Part shown: one piece after another, positions 59,623 through 64,000 of the stretch | How the letters are laid out: each line of letters begins with the position of its first letter | How positions within the stretch are numbered: position 1 is the stretch's first letter | Assembly (NCBI GenBank): GCA_008360955.1 | Contig: LUCM01009050.1 | Coordinates: forward strand, 69,414 to 133,413 | DNA from: Fasciolopsis buskii | Taxonomy: Eukaryota; Platyhelminthes; Trematoda; Plagiorchiida; Fasciolidae | Reading direction: 5' to 3' | Length of the DNA: 64,000 nucleotides | Made by a program: the position numbers and the translations under genes | The notes under the pieces: model-generated | What the model was told of the DNA's origin: nothing | The model's database searches: none | The model's input: the letters and a program-made list of their open reading frames with translations, nothing else

Positions 59623-61244
59623 GTGAGTGTCAGAAAAGAATTCGCAAATGAAAAAGCGGCTCTCAGTAGGTCGATTACAGACTGGTCTACTTGAATAATA
59701 TTCAGCGGTTTCTTCGCTTCCTGGCTTTTTTTCGCTCTCCGCCTTCAGTTTCATTCCTTTTCCAGCCCAATTATTTGTGCCATGGACAAATGAAATTTGG
59801 GTTCCAGACCACCTTCTGAGTGCAAACTGTCGTCAAACAACAACGCCTCATAAATTCGTCTAACTAAACTGCCATGAGCTGGATCACATTCATTGAGTCG
59901 TTGCACTGACCCAGATTTCAGGCTGCTACCGCGGCATCAATAGCTAACATTGCTATTTGCGTGAAATGTGCAATATGCTCGACTTTTTATTAAGGTGACT
60001 GCTTTTACTGACCTTTCGGACGTGACCGCTTATCAGAAAAGTATGCGTAAAATTTATATAGTGGCCGCCTTTTAAAGACGCGAGCGTAAGCCCAGTCCGG
60101 ATTCGGGAGTTTTTAAGTTTCTCGCATGCGCAACAAACGTTGATCACCCATACATTTAATGAATCAGAATGAGATTCTAGTGGGAAGCTAATAACAGAGT
60201 GAACGGCTATAGTTGTGGTTGGACAACGGAACACCGGGTACCCATACTGACGAGCCGCAGTAACCGCGAAATCGATTATATGCATGCACGGAAATTTCTT
60301 TCGCCCAGCTGTATGCGAAACACACTACTGACAACAACATTTCCTACTTTCGGACCTAATGTCATCTTTCTAAAGGTTATCCCTGTCTGACTGACGAAAA
60401 ACTTCCGACAAATTACCGTGTGATACGTATATGGACTTGTCATCCATTTCATTCACACTCCTTATGATTCGAAATGGGATTCTAGCGAGAAATGTTGACG
60501 GACTTGACGATCTCAAGCAGAGGAAATGGTGGGTTTGAAAATGGTAACAAACAACATGCTGTGGCGAACGCAGTGACGCTCATTTTCTTTTATTCGTAAT
60601 CATGTCTACACAGCGCCGAATATGATTTACACAATAAATGAGATGGGGGATGATGTTTTACAGTTCTAATGGTCAAAACATGTGCTTTGTTCTGCGCGTG
60701 TATGCATATGGAACGGTTCGTGTTTGAAATTGAGTTGGGGGACGCGGTTTGCACCCGTGACTCACATTTGTAGGACACCTGCAAGATTTTCGGGAGTGAT
60801 GAATGAGCCAAGTACGCTTCAGTGTCTACACTGTAACCTATCATTTTTATAAGTCATATCCAGTGTTATGGGTTGACATGTTTGTGACTAACTAAAAGCA
60901 ACCTTGTTCACTACATCATATGGTTTCTGTCCGTGTCGGAAAAAGAAATGTTGGTCATACACGGGAGCTTCCGTCGCGTGGTCAAGTACTAGAAAAGTTC
61001 CAAAAATATGCCCCGATAACTAGTGCACAAATGCTTATTAATCAAACCCGATTAGACACTTGGGGCTATTTCTTTATCGATGCCTAGTCCCGTTTCGGAT
61101 TTGTAGGGCAGGTTGTGTCCTCAACTGGAATTGGAGATTAATCTCACGATTAATGTAACAAGATACCACATATAATAACCCCGAATTTAGTGAAGTGGAC
61201 AGGCGGGAAATTGTTTGGATCAAAGACACGTCGACGAAACTTAC

Positions 61245-61353
61245 CAGGGGAGTTGGCCTTGAGTTTCGTTCGCTGCAGCTGTTAGCTGACGATGTCACCT
61301 CAATCGAAGATGAAGCTTTCACGACGAAAACCCCCGAATCGGAGAGCAAAATC
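61245..61353 (-). CDS. Candidate minus exon, Ser-rich
   Basis: Minus strand: acceptor cagtctgttcgcctag, consensus gtaagt donor. Only one frame is open between them: ILLSDSGVFVVKASSSIEVT, then SSANSCSERNSRPTPL. It takes two bases and leaves in phase 0. A longer plus frame (61,195-61,578) covers the same DNA but lacks splice sites here, so the minus reading is preferred. It could be an upstream exon of gene B. Confidence 0.4.
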
Positions 61354-61486
61354 CTAGGCGAACAGACTGGTCGCTCCTATCATTCGTCCCGCAAAAAATC
61401 AATAATGAGACTGTACAGACACTCTGTGGTTACCATTACCGTCACTGACTTGAGAAACTTAATTTATGTGGTGATCTTCTTTTCAG

Positions 61487-61554
61487 CTCTCGATCTGATG
61501 AATTCCGGTTCAGACGTATTTGTACGTTTTGACAAACCCTATTCATCTCATACG
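61487..61554 (+). CDS. Candidate small plus exon
   Basis: A good acceptor (gtgatcttcttttcag) and a gtgagc donor bound 68 nt: LDLMNSGSDVFVRFDKPYSS, then HT. The DLMNSGSDVFVRF text recalls the first calcium loop of C2 domains (D-x-x-G-x-S-D-P-Y-V), but the Pro-Tyr is changed and no neighbouring C2 strands were confirmed. One base from upstream is needed, which the 59,622 donor would supply. Confidence 0.3.
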
Positions 61555-61559
61555 GTGAG

Positions 61560-62180
61560 CATACTGCATCCGTGCTGATGAAATGAAAACAGGAAATATT
61601 TTTTCGATTTGCTGTCTGCTCGAATAAGTTTTGTGGCTTTCGTTCCCATTGATTTGCTTGCTCCGCGGTTATTTTTAGCCCATAAAATAAACTTTCTATT
61701 TCCTGTCAGTTAGGCTTCGGAAAAATAATTCCATATAATTTTATTTATTAGGACTTCGAATTCCAAATAACTATCACACAACAGTTTTCTCATCATAATT
61801 TTCGTTGATTTTCACAAATTTTTTATCCAGATGTGCACTGCCGTTGTGTTTTGGTTTTCACAAGTCACTTATACTTGAGACATCAATTCTGGTAAAGCAA
61901 ACGGAACCTAAGATAAATTATCATCACTACCGCTATCAGCATGAATAAAACAGTTTCTCCAACTGTTCTATTTATTCCAAATTCTGGTTTTAGCGGGTAA
62001 TTGAATGGCGAAATTAGCCCCGAAATGCCAGTTCACTTTCAGTGTGCGAAGCCAGTAGAATTTTGTGCATGGATCAGTTCAAGATGCGTAATAGGCAATA
62101 ATCCCACCAGATAAGACGATGGTAAACGAGGCCCACTATCGCACTTAATGACTGATCTGGTCGCAATTCAGACCAACAGT
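61560..62180. other. Unassigned AT-rich DNA
   Basis: No exon or repeat was recognised. It contains several AATAAA-like strings on the plus strand (for example near 61,685 and 61,945), none tied to a gene. Confidence 0.3.
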
Positions 62181-62184
62181 TGTT

Positions 62185-62300
62185 GTCCCCTAACCCCCTT
62201 CGCCGGCGGACTGACTGACTGGTGAACTGCAGCCGACCTTAACGCGAGTCCCGGGTTCGCGTCCGCTATCCGGCCAGACGGATTGGAAACAGATGGAATT
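62185..62300 (+). mobile_element. tRNA-derived SINE-like element, copy 5
   Basis: A B box GGTTCGCGTCC (62,254-62,264) is identical to that of copy 1. It follows a GACTGACTGGTGAACTG A-box-like region and precedes a GC-rich GCTATCCGGCCAGACGG. No complete cloverleaf can be drawn. It most likely belongs to the same class as copies 1 and 4. Confidence 0.5.
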
Positions 62301-62665
62301 TTTGCACGAAACATGACTGTGCGTCGATGACTGGGTTTGTCAGGTTTAAAACAGAGCATTGTGCTGATGAACGATTATCGGAATGCGTGTTTTATGTAAC
62401 GCAGTGGTGAAACAACGCCACGTATGTCTAGTTCCATGAAACATCTGTCTCCAAGTGTGTAATAAATGGGTCTGAAGATTGCTTCAGTTGCTAAATGCTA
62501 ATTCCTTGGAATTCACATTTTACATTCTGTTCTCGTATGTCGTCCGATAGGCGCCATATAAGATGTGAGAAATAAATCTATTTGAACAATTCAGTAGATT
62601 ATTATTTTACGAAATTTGTCGGAAAGCAATAATCCTGGTAAAAGGGATAAGTCTATTCTTTTTCT

Positions 62666-62696
62666 TTGAAAATTACCACTGAGCACATTGAGAAAA
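62666..62696. repeat. 31-bp dispersed repeat, copy 2
   Basis: This matches 40,174-40,204 at 30 of 31 positions in the same orientation. The flanks do not match. Confidence 0.85.
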
Positions 62697-62752
62697 CACA
62701 AGTTGGCGAATAAGCTCGCTTTCAGTGATTCGTACTCATGCCATTACATCAC

Positions 62753-62772
62753 TATATATATATATATATATA
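62753..62772. repeat. (TA)n microsatellite
   Basis: Ten TA units. Confidence 0.95.
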
Positions 62773-63033
62773 CATCTTTTTTATCACTACAGAGTAAATG
62801 GTAACAGACTGAAATTCATTCCAGCTAGATTACGTTCTTTATTCAGTAGTTTGACGAAAAAACACCCAATATTTAACTCACTAATCAACAGGTACATAAA
62901 AATTGCCCATTAAATGCAAGATTCGATCATGTGTGATGTACGTTTGTTGAATTTAATCCTATTCCCAATTAGCCTTAATGAACCGATCGATTGTGCGTTC
63001 GTTTTTGGTCGATGATATGCGTTGGTAACTAAC

Positions 63034-63186
63034 CTGACGTGAGCATAATTCTCCTTGCGCGATTAACTCGGTTGTTTGGCAGAGGATGTAGTACAATCGA
63101 TTGTTTCGTGCGGGGAGCGAGTCCAAAGGTTGACTGTATTTAGAGAAACAGAGCAGACGCCGCGTAACAACGCACTGTCTCCGATA
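63034..63186 (-). CDS. Candidate minus exon, Cys/Arg-rich
   Basis: Minus strand, directly after a (TG)n tract that would serve as an unusual polypyrimidine/purine lead to the acceptor tcggag. Exactly 51 codons, YRRQCVVTRRLLCFSKYSQP through NNRLYYILCQTTELIAQGEL, then CSRQ, end at CAG/gttagt, phase 0 at both ends. It has four Cys. It may be a 5' exon of gene B or of another minus-strand gene. Confidence 0.4.
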
Positions 63187-63191
63187 CTCCG

Positions 63192-63214
63192 ACACACACA
63201 CACACACACACACA
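63192..63214. repeat. (CA)n microsatellite
   Basis: About eleven CA units, read as TG on the minus strand, lying just before the candidate exon acceptor at 63,187. Confidence 0.95.
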
Positions 63215-63219
63215 ACGAC

Positions 63220-64000
63220 CAGACATCAAACCATATTTGTTGCGCTTAGATGTCAGACGGACCTGTACACATTTATTGGCGACGTATTCAAAACATCCTA
63301 CTGTACGAGTAATGTTTACTCAAAAACTGGACGATCGATTATCTTGTAGAGGGTGAACAGTGACATGAGGGTGAATAGAAGAAAAAATTATCCGAGTTCC
63401 ATTTACCTTGAAGAAAGGCACTTTAAAGCGGAAAACTGGAAGAAGTAAAAGACGTCTAATTTGTTCTCTACGTGTGCTCGTATGCTGGCCCACTTTTCTC
63501 GGAATAAAAACAAACAAATTCAGATGAGCGCATTACTTGGACGTGTTTTTCACCTATGTCCCGCTTATAGCAGTGTTACGTAATCAGATAGTATGATGAA
63601 AGTCCTTTACTTGGCGAGAAACCGTTATTGGTGCAGACACTGAATTAATATTAACAGAGACAGAAATGTATGATTTATATTCCACACGCGCATGCACACA
63701 CGTGCTAGTATGACCCAGAAGAATCTGGCTGACTAGCATTATTAATTTTCGAATGCCAGACAGTCGTGTACAAACAACCACTATTAGTGCATCATGGTTT
63801 CGGTATCCGTTAGAGTAATGGCCAGTAAGAAAGCGGTCACCGATTATTCCTCATTGGATCAATCTGAAAAATATTTAATTACGAAAGAAAACTTGTTAGT
63901 TCAAGAGCGGAAGCTTTATACCATCCACGATAGAAGCAAATTGTAGTTCCCATTTTATTGTCAGGCAACTTTCCTTACGTCTTAAGTTTGAAGGAAGCAC
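63220..64000. other. Unassigned DNA at window edge
   Basis: A 29-nt minus segment (63,407-63,435) lies between an excellent acceptor (ttttacttcttccag) and a gtaaat donor and could be a micro-exon. Otherwise nothing was recognised. Confidence 0.3.

Noticed and set aside
61195..61578. A single 128-codon plus exon with a C2 domain
   Set aside because: Only a short loop-like motif supports C2. The upstream part lacks splice borders and conflicts with a better minus-strand exon.
1..64000. CRISPR arrays, bacterial operons, rRNA or phage genes
   Set aside because: No regularly spaced direct repeats, no Shine-Dalgarno-spaced gene runs and no rRNA-like sequence were seen. The architecture is eukaryotic.

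Overview
The window looks like intron-rich nuclear DNA of a metazoan parasite, most likely a digenean flatworm (fluke). It is AT-rich (roughly 60% AT by eye) and has no operons, rRNA or long uninterrupted genes. Short open exons with GT/AG borders are scattered over tens of kb, with a few very short introns (about 50-56 nt) among long ones. It also holds a decayed CR1-like non-LTR retrotransposon and several tRNA-derived SINE-like pieces. The organism call is inference; no sequence search was possible.

Layout. 0-12 kb is mostly repeat relics and unassigned DNA: two SINE-like pieces, microsatellites, and a palindromic hairpin element at 4.05-4.2 kb. About 12.2-12.9 kb holds the 3' part of a small minus-strand gene (gene C) with three phase-compatible exons. 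13.6-17.8 kb has three isolated candidate plus exons. 17.9-19.2 kb is a frame-broken reverse transcriptase on the minus strand. 20.15-23.1 kb is a striking pair of near-identical ~310-bp inverted repeats around a 2.33-kb spacer.

23.4-42.6 kb (perhaps to 44.9 kb) is best read as one plus-strand gene (gene A). It starts at an ATG exon at 23,423 and contains two large, confident exons (28,129-28,719 and 32,140-32,788). The product is a Ser/Thr/charged-residue-rich, probably largely disordered intracellular protein. I recognise no catalytic domain. Possible small minus-strand genes start at 31.6, 35.5 and 40.1 kb, inside or between its introns.

45.4-56.5 kb reads as a minus-strand gene (gene B) of at least nine candidate exons. 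Its protein is Cys- and Asn-Xaa-Ser/Thr-bearing and may be extracellular, but its family is not recognised. Immediately divergent from it, 56.5-58.5 kb carries plus-strand gene D (four exons). Further plus and minus exons lie at 59.4, 61.3, 61.5 and 63.1 kb. SINE-like, short dispersed and simple repeats occupy parts of 61.5-63.3 kb.

Exon calls rest on open frame, splice consensus and phase agreement between neighbours. In AT-rich DNA such chains can arise partly by chance, so short single exons carry low confidence. Most proteins have no family assignment, and none was forced.
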